This document shows positions 1 to 6,540 of a DNA stretch of 23,147 bases, one piece after another. Source of the stretch: an uncultured Spongiibacteraceae bacterium (GTDB taxonomy: Bacteria; Pseudomonadota; Gammaproteobacteria; Pseudomonadales; CAMLJR01); the NCBI GenBank assembly GCA_946480345.1, contig CAMLJR010000029.1:1-23147 (forward strand), read 5' to 3'. The notes under the pieces were generated by a model. The model had not been told where the DNA came from, ran no database searches, and saw nothing but the letters and a program-made list of their open reading frames with translations. The translations under genes were made by a program, and so were the position numbers. The stretch's first letter is position 1; every line of letters starts with the position of its first letter.

Positions 1-1487
1 ACCGGTTTGGCGAGATCGACATTGCGGGTTTCGCCCTTCGCGATCATGGCGTCGATCGCTGCGCGGTTCCATTTATTACTATCGTTCATCAGCAGTTCGA
101 CCAGCTCGCGCGGACGTTCAACGCGAATGCAGCCCGAGCTGAACGCGCGCTGGTCGTCGTCGAATAATTCCGTGTGCGGCGTGTCGTGCATATAGATCGC
201 GTGATCGTTGGGAAAACGAATCACCACGCGGCCGAGCGAGTTGCGCGGGCCCGCATCCTGGCGCAGCAAAATATTTCCCGGGCGCTGCCAGTTAATAGTA
301 TTTGGATCGAGTTCGCGACCGCGGTTGTCGAGCACGCGAATATTATTTTTTGCGAGATAACCGATATCGCGTCTTACTTGCGGCAGTACATCTTTCGTGA
401 GGATGGTGGGCGGTACCGTCCACGTTGGATTAAGGGTGATATAGGTAATTTTCGATTTAAAGCTCGGCGTGCTGCGATAAGGTCGCCCGACTTGAACATT
501 GGCATTCCAGATTGCGCGTCCATTTTTGAAATACGACGCTTTGTAGCCCGCAACATCCACCAACACGAAATCGCGCGGCACATCGCGCAATAACCAGCGA
601 CCGCGCTCGAGATTGACACGAACCTGATCGATGCGTGCTTGCACCGGGATATTTAGCGCTTTACGCGTGCTTGGGCCGATCGCGCCATCACTATCGAGAT
701 ATTGCTCGCGCTGAAATTTCTTGACTGCGGCAACCAGTACATCGTCATAAACATCGCTGGGATTGTTTGCCGCCGCCGCATCGAGATAGCCGGCAAGTTG
801 CAAGCGTTTGCGCAAGGCAGGCATTTGCGCGTCCTGCATGCCGGGCTTCAACGCAATATCCCCTTCAATAGTTGGCCAACCGCCTTTGGCGGCGATATCG
901 CGAAGAATGCGTAATGCCGATTGCGTGCGTTCATACAAGGGATGTTGTGGTCGCGCCAATTCGAATACACCGGCGATGGTGTAGTTATCGAGTGCGTCGT
1001 TAACCACCGCAAACGAATCGGGGCCGGTGATGTCGTTCAGCGCGAAACCCACGCGTGGCTGCAATGTGGCCTGATCGATTTTGCCGCCAAATAAATGCAT
1101 CAGCGCGCGCAGATAAGCGTTGCTCATCAATAGTTCGAAATCGACGCGCTGCGGTATGGTGTCTGCTTTGCGCGCAGCGTAGCGCTTGCGCAACTCGTCG
1201 AGCTGATAATCCTGCGGGTCAAGGCCATCGACATCCAGCTTCGCTAATTCGGTGAATAAACGCTCCACACGTTTTTCATCGCGCCACACCAAAGCGAAAT
1301 TGCGCCGTTCATACAATTGCGCGACCGCCTCCGAAACCGTGAACGGGCTAACCATTAACGATTGCGCGCCGCTGTCACGCATTTGCTCGATGCGCGCGCG
1401 CAACGCTTGCTTCACGCTATCGTCATCAGCATTCACATTCAGGCAGAGCATGGTTGAGAACAACGCAACCAACAGAACTCGCAGCAT
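1..1487 (-). CDS. YcbB/LdtD-like murein L,D-transpeptidase (C-terminus cut by window edge)
   Basis: Periplasmic enzyme expected to form 3-3 cross-links in peptidoglycan or attach partners to meso-diaminopimelate, using a catalytic cysteine instead of a penicillin-binding-protein serine. Translation from the ATG at 1487 opens with a signal peptide (MLRVLLVALFSTMLCLNVNA). An N-terminal scaffold follows, then a peptidoglycan-binding_1 domain near residues 210-280 (with KKFQREQYLDSDGAIGPSTR), then a YkuD catalytic domain. The catalytic segment is clear: YMHDTP followed downstream by SSGCIRV, with Cys453 encoded at 129-131. About 495 residues are present; E. coli LdtD has about 615, so only the tail beyond RNVDLAKP is missing. 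An AAGGA Shine-Dalgarno lies just upstream of the start. It is divergent from a second YkuD-superfamily gene. The family call is secure; whether it is the LdtD orthologue is less so. Confidence 0.93.
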   Translation of the reverse strand, partial: MLRVLLVALFSTMLCLNVNADDDSVKQALRARIEQMRDSGAQSLMVSPFTVSEAVAQLYERRNFALVWRDEKRVERLFTELAKLDVDGLDPQDYQLDELRKRYAARKADTIPQRVDFELLMSNAYLRALMHLFGGKIDQATLQPRVGFALNDITGPDSFAVVNDALDNYTIAGVFELARPQHPLYERTQSALRILRDIAAKGGWPTIEGDIALKPGMQDAQMPALRKRLQLAGYLDAAAANNPSDVYDDVLVAAVKKFQREQYLDSDGAIGPSTRKALNIPVQARIDQVRVNLERGRWLLRDVPRDFVLVDVAGYKASYFKNGRAIWNANVQVGRPYRSTPSFKSKITYITLNPTWTVPPTILTKDVLPQVRRDIGYLAKNNIRVLDNRGRELDPNTINWQRPGNILLRQDAGPRNSLGRVVIRFPNDHAIYMHDTPHTELFDDDQRAFSSGCIRVERPRELVELLMNDSNKWNRAAIDAMIAKGETRNVDLAKP

Positions 1488-1536
1488 CGTTTTTCCTTAT
1501 TTCGAGATAATTCGAGAGAGCGTATGCGTCTCATCG

Positions 1537-1565
1537 ATAATGCTATTGACCTCACATTGATGCAA
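1537..1565 (-). promoter_or_regulatory. Putative sigma70 promoter of the YcbB-like gene
   Basis: Read on the minus strand: -35 TTGCAT (1560-1565), a 17-nt spacer and -10 CATTAT (1537-1542), about 50 nt upstream of the ATG. The -35 and part of the spacer lie inside the 17-bp inverted repeat at 1553-1569. This is pattern matching only. Confidence 0.4.
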
Positions 1566-1569
1566 TGTG
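1553..1569. promoter_or_regulatory. Perfect 17-bp inverted repeat, likely operator
   Basis: CACATTG-ATG-CAATGTG is a perfect 7-bp inverted repeat around a 3-bp centre. It lies in the divergent control region of the two L,D-transpeptidase-type genes and overlaps the -35 of the proposed minus-strand promoter. A dimeric repressor site is the simplest reading. The factor is unknown and none is encoded next to it. Confidence 0.4.
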
Positions 1570-1592
1570 CGGCGTGAATTTCGGGCTTTGGG

Positions 1593-1622
1593 TTGGCGAG
1601 GATCAGCATCAGCGGTTATTAT
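1593..1622 (+). promoter_or_regulatory. Putative sigma70 promoter of the YkuD_2 gene
   Basis: -35 TTGGCG (1593-1598), an 18-nt spacer and -10 TATTAT (1617-1622), about 70 nt upstream of the ATG at 1694. It is the best sigma70-like match on the plus strand of this gap. Not tested. Confidence 0.35.
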
Positions 1623-1693
1623 TTCACCTGGCGCTGCGGCGTCGCAGGCTTATACACAGTAATTGGCAAGGAGCCACGACGTCGAGATCGATC

Positions 1694-2395
1694 ATGCCCC
1701 AAAGCATGCGCCAGCGGCTATTGTCCTTTTTTATCTTAGCTTTTGCGCCATTCGTTTCCGCTTTTGCCGAAACACCCTCTCATGCTCTCGCGGCAGCGCT
1801 GGCTAAATCCGCGCCGGCCGCCGATCGTCGAGTCATTGAACTTGCTGTGACAGCGATGAACTGCGCGGTCGCGCATGGCATGTCGCGTTCGCAACATCTC
1901 GCTGTCATCGATTATTCGCTACCGTCCACCGAGCCGCGTCTGTGGGTGTTCGATGTGTTGCGCAAGCGACTTGTGTTTCAGGAGCTGGTCGCGCATGGCC
2001 GCAACTCCGGCGAAAATTACGCACGCGATTTTTCTAACGTGAATGGCAGTCTGCAATCGAGCCTGGGTTTATTCCGCACGCTTGATACCTATAAGGGCAG
2101 CAATGGCTATTCGTTGCGAATGGACGGACTTGAAGAGGGTATCAACGATAATGCGCTCGAGCGTGCAATCGTTATGCACGGCGCCCCTTATGTCGATGCG
2201 AAACTCGCCCGCAAGCAGGGTCGAGTCGGTCGCAGTTGGGGCTGCCCGGCGGTGCGTCCCGGTATCGCGCGCAATGTGATCGATATTCTGAAAGGCGGCC
2301 AGTTTCTCTTTTCGTACTATCCCAACCAACATTGGCTCGCTTCATCGCGTTATCTGCATTGCGATGCCCTGCAAACCGTTGCGCGCTCGGATTAA
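1694..2395 (+). CDS. Exported YkuD_2-family (L,D-transpeptidase catalytic domain) protein
   Basis: A 233-residue protein with a signal peptide ending near AFA|ETP, followed by a YkuD_2-type catalytic domain. Two diagnostic motifs are visible: MHGAPYV (His162) and GRSWGCPAV (Cys184), the His/Cys pair of the cysteine transpeptidase fold. Family members act on murein in the periplasm; the exact reaction of this subfamily is poorly defined, and a transpeptidase or carboxypeptidase role is inferred. The frame stays open upstream to 1565, but those residues lack protein character. ATG 1694 precedes the hydrophobic stretch, with a second ATG at 1706. AAGGAG at 1668-1673 is the nearest Shine-Dalgarno, about 20 nt from 1694, which is longer than usual. 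It is divergent from the YcbB-like gene. Confidence 0.87.
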   Translation: MPQSMRQRLLSFFILAFAPFVSAFAETPSHALAAALAKSAPAADRRVIELAVTAMNCAVAHGMSRSQHLAVIDYSLPSTEPRLWVFDVLRKRLVFQELVAHGRNSGENYARDFSNVNGSLQSSLGLFRTLDTYKGSNGYSLRMDGLEEGINDNALERAIVMHGAPYVDAKLARKQGRVGRSWGCPAVRPGIARNVIDILKGGQFLFSYYPNQHWLASSRYLHCDALQTVARSD

Positions 2396-2589
2396 TTCAT
2401 CCAAATAATCGCCGGTAATTTGCCGATGATGCGGCGCAAGATTTTTATTAGCTTCGGCTTCGCTCAATTATTACCCCATCTAAACGCGCGCCTTCCAGTC
2501 GGTTGGCTCGTCGCTTCGTTTGACTGTCGTGATAAACACGTGACATTTGCGCGAAGCGCATGTGATCGATTTCTGGGATAAAGAATGGG

Positions 2590-2620
2590 CCGGTCGCGAT
2601 GTCGCAGCCGGTTCATTTTT
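2590..2620 (+). promoter_or_regulatory. Hairpin plus T-tract in the bufA1 leader (possible attenuator)
   Basis: CCGG at 2590-2593 pairs with CCGG at 2608-2611. Inside it, GCG pairs with CGC around an ATGT loop, with a two-base internal mismatch on each side. TTCATTTTT follows directly (2612-2620). This resembles a weak intrinsic terminator placed 25 nt before the bufA1 start codon. The gap 2396-2644 otherwise holds nothing I can call with confidence. Confidence 0.3.
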
Positions 2621-2644
2621 ACTCCTAGGATCGAGGACATCGTT

Positions 2645-2899
2645 ATGAACCAAAACCATCGTCTGCTGCTCTCCGCCTTTGCCGGCGCTATCGTGCTCGG
2701 CGTTGTTAGCACGCCAGCATTTGCCGGCGACAACGAAAAATGTGCCGGCGTTGTGAAGGCCGGTAAAAACGATTGCGCCACCAGTGCGAATTCGTGTTCG
2801 GGTCAGGTCAAAACCGACAGCAATAAGGAAGCATGGATTTACGTCCCGAAAGGCACGTGCGAAAAAATCGTCGGCGGTACGCTGATTTCCAAAAAATGA
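2645..2899 (+). CDS. bufA1: Bufferin precursor peptide, DUF2282 type (BufA1)
   Basis: An 84-residue exported precursor. The signal peptide ends at TPAFA|GDN. The mature part carries the DUF2282 pattern: [32 protein letters not shown] and GGTL. There are four cysteines, at residues 33, 44, 51 and 72. In known bufferins the partner MNIO enzyme turns core cysteines into thiooxazoles, and the exported peptide binds copper and buffers metal stress in the periplasm. The start at ATG 2645 is fixed by GAGG at 2633-2636 and by the signal peptide; the open frame back to 2585 is not protein-like. bufB1 follows after 10 nt. Family identity is strong. Metal specificity and which cysteines are modified cannot be read from the sequence. 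Confidence 0.92.
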   Translation: MNQNHRLLLSAFAGAIVLGVVSTPAFAGDNEKCAGVVKAGKNDCATSANSCSGQVKTDSNKEAWIYVPKGTCEKIVGGTLISKK

Positions 2900-2909
2900 G
2901 CGCGCAAAA

Positions 2910-3758
2910 GTGAACGGGATCGGTCTGCGCAGCGCGCACTACCGTGCATTTCTCGAAACGCAGCCTCGACTAGATTTTATCGAGGTCCACAGCGAGAATT
3001 TTTTCGGACGCGATGCGCGCGGTATCGGCGGTCAGCCGCGCGCGATACTCGAAGCGGTACGTACCGATTATTCGTTGAGTCTGCACGGCATCGGCTTGTC
3101 GCTGGGAAGCGATGAGCCGATGGATCGCGCGCATTTGCAGCAGTTGAAAATACTCGTCGATCGTTATCAACCCATGCTGGTTTCGGATCATCTGGCGTGG
3201 GTAGGTATCGATGGTATTTATTTGAACGATTTATTGCCGCTGCCCTATACCGAGCAAGCTTTTGCGGTAGTCGAACGTAATGTACAAATCGTTCAGGAAA
3301 CCATCGGACGGACGCTGCTCATTGAAAATCCATCGCGTTATCTCTCATTTGCCGAATCGACGTTGAGCGAGCCCGAGTTTTTGAATCGCCTCGCGCACAG
3401 TACCGGCTGCGGAATTTTGCTGGATATCAATAATGTATTCGTCAGCGCGCACAACCTGCAATTCGATCCACTCGATTATCTGTGTCAGTTGAATTTAAGC
3501 GCCGTCCGCGAATTTCATTTGGCCGGATTTACCCGTGCAGGCAATGTGTTGATCGATACGCACAATCGGCCAGTCGCCGATGAGGTATGGCAGTTATTCG
3601 CTACTGCATTGGGGCTCGCGCGGCCGTTGACGCTAATTCCGACGCTGATCGAATGGGACACCGAGTTGCCCGATTTATCGGTGCTGACCGGCGAGAGCGA
3701 TACAGCGCAAAAAATCGCAGCCAGCGCGGGCAGGAGTCAACATGTCCACATTGTATGA
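2910..3758 (+). CDS. bufB1: Bufferin maturase, DUF692/MNIO family (BufB1)
   Basis: A cytoplasmic TIM-barrel multinuclear non-heme iron oxidase of 282 residues, usual for the family. Conserved blocks in order: GIGLRSAHY (4-11), EVHSENFF (25-32), LHGIGLSLGS (58-67), SDHLAW (92-97), LLPLPYTE (108-115), LLIENPSRY (136-144), LLDINNVFVSAHN (170-182), FHLAGF (202-207), LIDTHNRPV (214-222) and LIEWD (246-250). These His, Asp and Glu positions are the expected iron ligands. The start is GTG at 2910: the frame is closed by a TGA at 2883-2885, GTG is the first start after it, and the ATG at 2896 is out of frame. There is no good Shine-Dalgarno, so coupling to bufA1 translation is likely. It overlaps bufC1 by 17 nt. 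It should oxidise BufA1 cysteines together with BufC1. Confidence 0.93.
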   Translation: MNGIGLRSAHYRAFLETQPRLDFIEVHSENFFGRDARGIGGQPRAILEAVRTDYSLSLHGIGLSLGSDEPMDRAHLQQLKILVDRYQPMLVSDHLAWVGIDGIYLNDLLPLPYTEQAFAVVERNVQIVQETIGRTLLIENPSRYLSFAESTLSEPEFLNRLAHSTGCGILLDINNVFVSAHNLQFDPLDYLCQLNLSAVREFHLAGFTRAGNVLIDTHNRPVADEVWQLFATALGLARPLTLIPTLIEWDTELPDLSVLTGESDTAQKIAASAGRSQHVHIV

Positions 3759-4248
3759 ATGGCAACGCCAGTTCATCGCTGACGTGATGGCCAGCGATGA
3801 GAGGCGTTTCGACATTCATCGCAATAATTGGCGCGGTAATTTGCGCGCAGCATTGCGTGCCGGCTATCCAGTGGTTGAGCGATTGGTGGGAGCGGATTTT
3901 TTCAACTACTGCGCCAATGCGTACATCGACGCTCACCCATCGCGGTCGAGCAACCTGGAAAACTATGGCGAAGACTTTGCGCGGTTTCTCGGTGAATTTG
4001 CCGCCGCATCTTCGCTGCCGTATTTAGCCGATGTAGCGAAGTTGGAATTCGCGATTGATGTACTGTTAGCGGCATATGAGAATGATGACGACGTTGTGCT
4101 GTGTTCGCCGTTTCCGATATTAAAAATATGGCAGGCCAATCAATCGGGAGCGGATGCTAACGTGGTCATCGATCTGGACGCAGGTGGGGATAAATTACGT
4201 TTGCGCCGCGCAGGTTTTGAGGTAATGATCGAAAGAGTCCGCGATTAA
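3742..4248 (+). CDS. bufC1: Shortened DUF2063 partner of the maturase (BufC1)
   Basis: A 168-residue protein whose N-terminal half is a normal DUF2063 domain: FDIHRNNWRGNL (22-33), AGYPVVERLVG (40-50), YIDAHPSRSSNL (61-72) and FLGEF (82-86). In the family this protein partners the MNIO enzyme and helps deliver the precursor. The C-terminal half is reduced. After LEFAIDVLLAAYEND the segment found in full-length relatives is missing, and the protein jumps to FPILKIWQANQSGAD and DLDAGGDKLRLRRAGFEV, then ends. BufC2 in this window has 256 residues. No other frame before the next gene restores the missing tail, so this looks like deletion, not a simple frameshift. It may be functional in minimal form or decaying. 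Confidence 0.85.
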   Translation: MSTLYEWQRQFIADVMASDERRFDIHRNNWRGNLRAALRAGYPVVERLVGADFFNYCANAYIDAHPSRSSNLENYGEDFARFLGEFAAASSLPYLADVAKLEFAIDVLLAAYENDDDVVLCSPFPILKIWQANQSGADANVVIDLDAGGDKLRLRRAGFEVMIERVRD

Positions 4249-4255
4249 AAATCGC
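4241..4255. other. Perfect 6-bp hairpin over the bufC1 stop codon
   Basis: GCGATT-AAA-AATCGC forms a perfect 6-bp stem with a 3-nt loop and contains the bufC1 stop codon (4246-4248). No T-tract follows, so it is not a standard terminator. It may dampen coupling into the downstream regulator genes, or be chance. Confidence 0.25.
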
Positions 4256-4305
4256 AATCGCCATGAATTGAAGAATGAAAAAAGAAAAACGAGGGCATTA
4301 AAGAA

Positions 4306-5022
4306 ATGCATAAGCGCAGTGTGCTCGTTATTGAGGATCAGCAGGACATCGCCAAACTGATCGGCATGCATCTGAAAGACAACGATTGCCAAGTCAAGCT
4401 GACGCACGATGGTCGCATCGGCCTCGCTGAAGCTGAGGCGAAAAATTACGATCTGATCATTCTCGATTTAATGCTGCCGGGAATCGACGGGCTGGAAATC
4501 TGCCGACATTTGCGCGCCAAATCGAATTACACACCGATTCTCATGCTGACTTCGAAATCATCCGAACTCGATCGAGTGCTCGGGCTCGAAATGGGCGCGG
4601 ATGATTATTTGACAAAGCCGTTCTCGGTGCTCGAATTGACCGCTCGCGTAAAGGCGATTTTTCGACGCGTCGATGCCATCGAAGCACGCGATGTCAAAGC
4701 GAAGCAGGTGATCGATCTCGGTGCTCTGCATATCGATGTCGAACGACGCACGGTTCGGCTGGATGGCGAGACGATCGATCTAACCGCGAAGGAATTCGAT
4801 TTACTGCTGCATCTCGCGCAAAATCCCGGCCGCGTTTACACACGCACACAACTGCTAGATCAAGTGTGGGGATACACCCACAGCGGTTACGAACATACCG
4901 TCAATTCGCATATGAATCGGCTGCGCGCAAAAATCGAAACCGATCCCGCCAATCCCCGTTATGTGCTGACGGTGTGGGGCGTTGGTTATAAATTTTCCGA
5001 TAGTGCGATTACATCGTGCTGA
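4306..5022 (+). CDS. OmpR/PhoB-family response regulator
   Basis: A 238-residue DNA-binding regulator. The receiver domain (about 1-120) has the acidic pair (ED, 10-11), the phospho-acceptor Asp54 in LILDLMLPGIDG, and the signalling Lys in DDYLTKPFSVLEL. The winged-helix effector (about 140-235) carries LTAKEFDLLLHLAQNPGRV and TVNSHMNRLRAKIE, with YVLTVWGVGYKF at the end. GAGG at 4291-4294 precedes the ATG by 11 nt. It starts 57 nt after bufC1 on the same strand and overlaps the kinase gene, so it is the kinase's cognate partner and may share transcripts with the bufferin genes. Its target promoters are unknown; a role in metal or envelope stress control is inferred from position only. Confidence 0.95.
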   Translation: MHKRSVLVIEDQQDIAKLIGMHLKDNDCQVKLTHDGRIGLAEAEAKNYDLIILDLMLPGIDGLEICRHLRAKSNYTPILMLTSKSSELDRVLGLEMGADDYLTKPFSVLELTARVKAIFRRVDAIEARDVKAKQVIDLGALHIDVERRTVRLDGETIDLTAKEFDLLLHLAQNPGRVYTRTQLLDQVWGYTHSGYEHTVNSHMNRLRAKIETDPANPRYVLTVWGVGYKFSDSAITSC

Positions 5023-6497
5023 GAACATTGCAGGGAAGATTAATGCTGCTGATCGTGGCGCTTCTCAGCGGTATGGGCGTGTTATTTTTCTGCATTCAGA
5101 TGTGGTGTTTCTCGCTGTATCAAGCTGCCGTGACGCAATCGCTGAACAAGGATTTGGCCGGCACGCTGGTGCAGCGCTTTCTCAGTAAAAATGTCGGCTG
5201 GGAGCAAATGCCCGAAGCATTGCAGAGCCAGTTCGATCAATTCATGGCGATCAATCCGAATATCGAAGTTTATCTGCTCGATGGCAGCGGCAATGTTGTC
5301 GCTGCCGCAAGCGGTGTGATGCCGGCGCAACGCACTATTGATGTCGAGCCCATCCAGCAATTCGTGCACGGCGACACCATGTTTCCATTGTTCGGCGACG
5401 ATCCTGCACAGGCCATGCGGCACAAAGTATTTTCCGCCGCGCCGATCGATGCCAATCGCTCAGAAAAAGGGTTTTTGTATGTAGTGCTTGGCGGCGGCTC
5501 GCACGACGCGGTGGCCCAGCGGATGGAATTCGATCTGATTCGCCGTCAGGGCATGTGGTTCATGGGGCTCGGCTTGCTCGCCGCGATTTCGGCCGGTATC
5601 GCGACGACATTATTTCTGACGCGCTGGTTGCGGCTTCTAGCGGCGGCGATGCAGCCGGTCGAGCGCGATAAACCACTCGAACCGATTGCGCATTTCGCGC
5701 TGATGCAAAATCCCGGCGATGAAATCGATCGTCTCGGCCAGGCGTATAACGCCATGGTTGCGCGCATCAATGCGCAGTTGCGCGAACTGCAAAGCACCGA
5801 TGCCGCTCGTCGCGAATTGATTGCCAGCGTTTCGCACGATTTGCGCACGCCCCTCGCGGCGTTGCGCGGTTATCTGGAAACGCTGTTATTGAAAGATGCG
5901 ACGCTGTCCGAAAGCGAGCGACATAATTACGTCGAAATTGCGGTGAAGCAAAGCGAGCGCCTAAGCGCATTGGTCAATGAATTGTTCGAATTGACCAAGC
6001 TCGAAGGAGGCGATACGCGGTTAAATTGCGAGTCGTTTCAATTTGCCGAATTAGCGCAGGATGTCGTACAGAAATTCGAACTCGCTGCTCGAAAAAAGAA
6101 TATTGAATTAGTTGCGCACATCGCACAGGCAGCCCCGTTCATCAATGGCGATATCGCGCTGCTCGAACGCGTGTTGGAAAACCTGCTCGAGAATGCGTTG
6201 CGTCATACCGCGAGCGGCGGCCGCGTCGAGCTGACGGTGCATCCGCAGGCGGAGTGCATTCAGATTCAGATCAGCGATACCGGCAGCGGTATTCCCGAGA
6301 AGGACTTGCCATATGTGTTCGAGCGCTTTTATCGTGTCGATAAAAGTCGCAGCGAATATTCGGGCGGCGCTGGGTTGGGTCTCGCCATCGCACGTCGGGT
6401 GATCGAATTGCACGGCGGCGAAATCACCGTTAGCAGCGAACCCGGTCGCGGCACCTGTTTTTTATTTACGCTGCCGCTGCGCGCCCCAGCGAAATAA
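5016..6497 (+). CDS. Membrane sensor histidine kinase
   Basis: A 493-residue EnvZ/BaeS-style kinase. TM1 spans about 12-33, a periplasmic sensor of about 145 residues follows, TM2 spans about 181-203, then a HAMP linker to about 255. HisKA holds the phospho-acceptor His274 (SVSHDLRTPLAAL). The ATPase domain shows the N box (LENLLENALRH), G1 (DTGSGIPEKDL), F box (FERFYRVDKSRS) and G2 (GGAGLGLAIARRV). GTG 5016 overlaps the regulator stop and gives a normal basic N-terminus (LRTLQGR) before TM1. ATG 5043, with AGGGA at 5032-5036, is an alternative start nine codons later. The periplasmic sensor matches no family I recognise and has no obvious metal-binding His/Met cluster. Confidence 0.94.
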   Translation: MLRTLQGRLMLLIVALLSGMGVLFFCIQMWCFSLYQAAVTQSLNKDLAGTLVQRFLSKNVGWEQMPEALQSQFDQFMAINPNIEVYLLDGSGNVVAAASGVMPAQRTIDVEPIQQFVHGDTMFPLFGDDPAQAMRHKVFSAAPIDANRSEKGFLYVVLGGGSHDAVAQRMEFDLIRRQGMWFMGLGLLAAISAGIATTLFLTRWLRLLAAAMQPVERDKPLEPIAHFALMQNPGDEIDRLGQAYNAMVARINAQLRELQSTDAARRELIASVSHDLRTPLAALRGYLETLLLKDATLSESERHNYVEIAVKQSERLSALVNELFELTKLEGGDTRLNCESFQFAELAQDVVQKFELAARKKNIELVAHIAQAAPFINGDIALLERVLENLLENALRHTASGGRVELTVHPQAECIQIQISDTGSGIPEKDLPYVFERFYRVDKSRSEYSGGAGLGLAIARRVIELHGGEITVSSEPGRGTCFLFTLPLRAPAK

Positions 6498-6540
6498 CAT
6501 CGACTTTTTTGCTTTCGACCAATACGCTCGGATGGATGCG

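Noticed and set aside
1..1560. Plus-strand open frames across the left edge
   Set aside because: They are shadows of the minus-strand YcbB-like gene, which gives a continuous, fully recognisable protein.
2896..2913. ATG at 2896 as the bufB1 start
   Set aside because: It is out of frame with bufB1 and hits TGA after five codons; GTG 2910 is the first in-frame start after the TGA at 2883-2885.
2910..3758. DUF692 enzymes as methanobactin or TglH-type maturases, with the TonB receptor as the import partner
   Set aside because: The precursors are signal-peptide proteins of the bufferin classes and the partners are DUF2063. No MbnA-like leader, no TglI/LanB-type gene and no metallophore transporter are present, and the receptor is separated by a bidirectional terminator on the other strand.
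4243..4306. Frameshift hiding the missing bufC1 tail
   Set aside because: None of the frames between the stop and the response regulator gives anything like the family's C-terminus, and the gap is too short for it.
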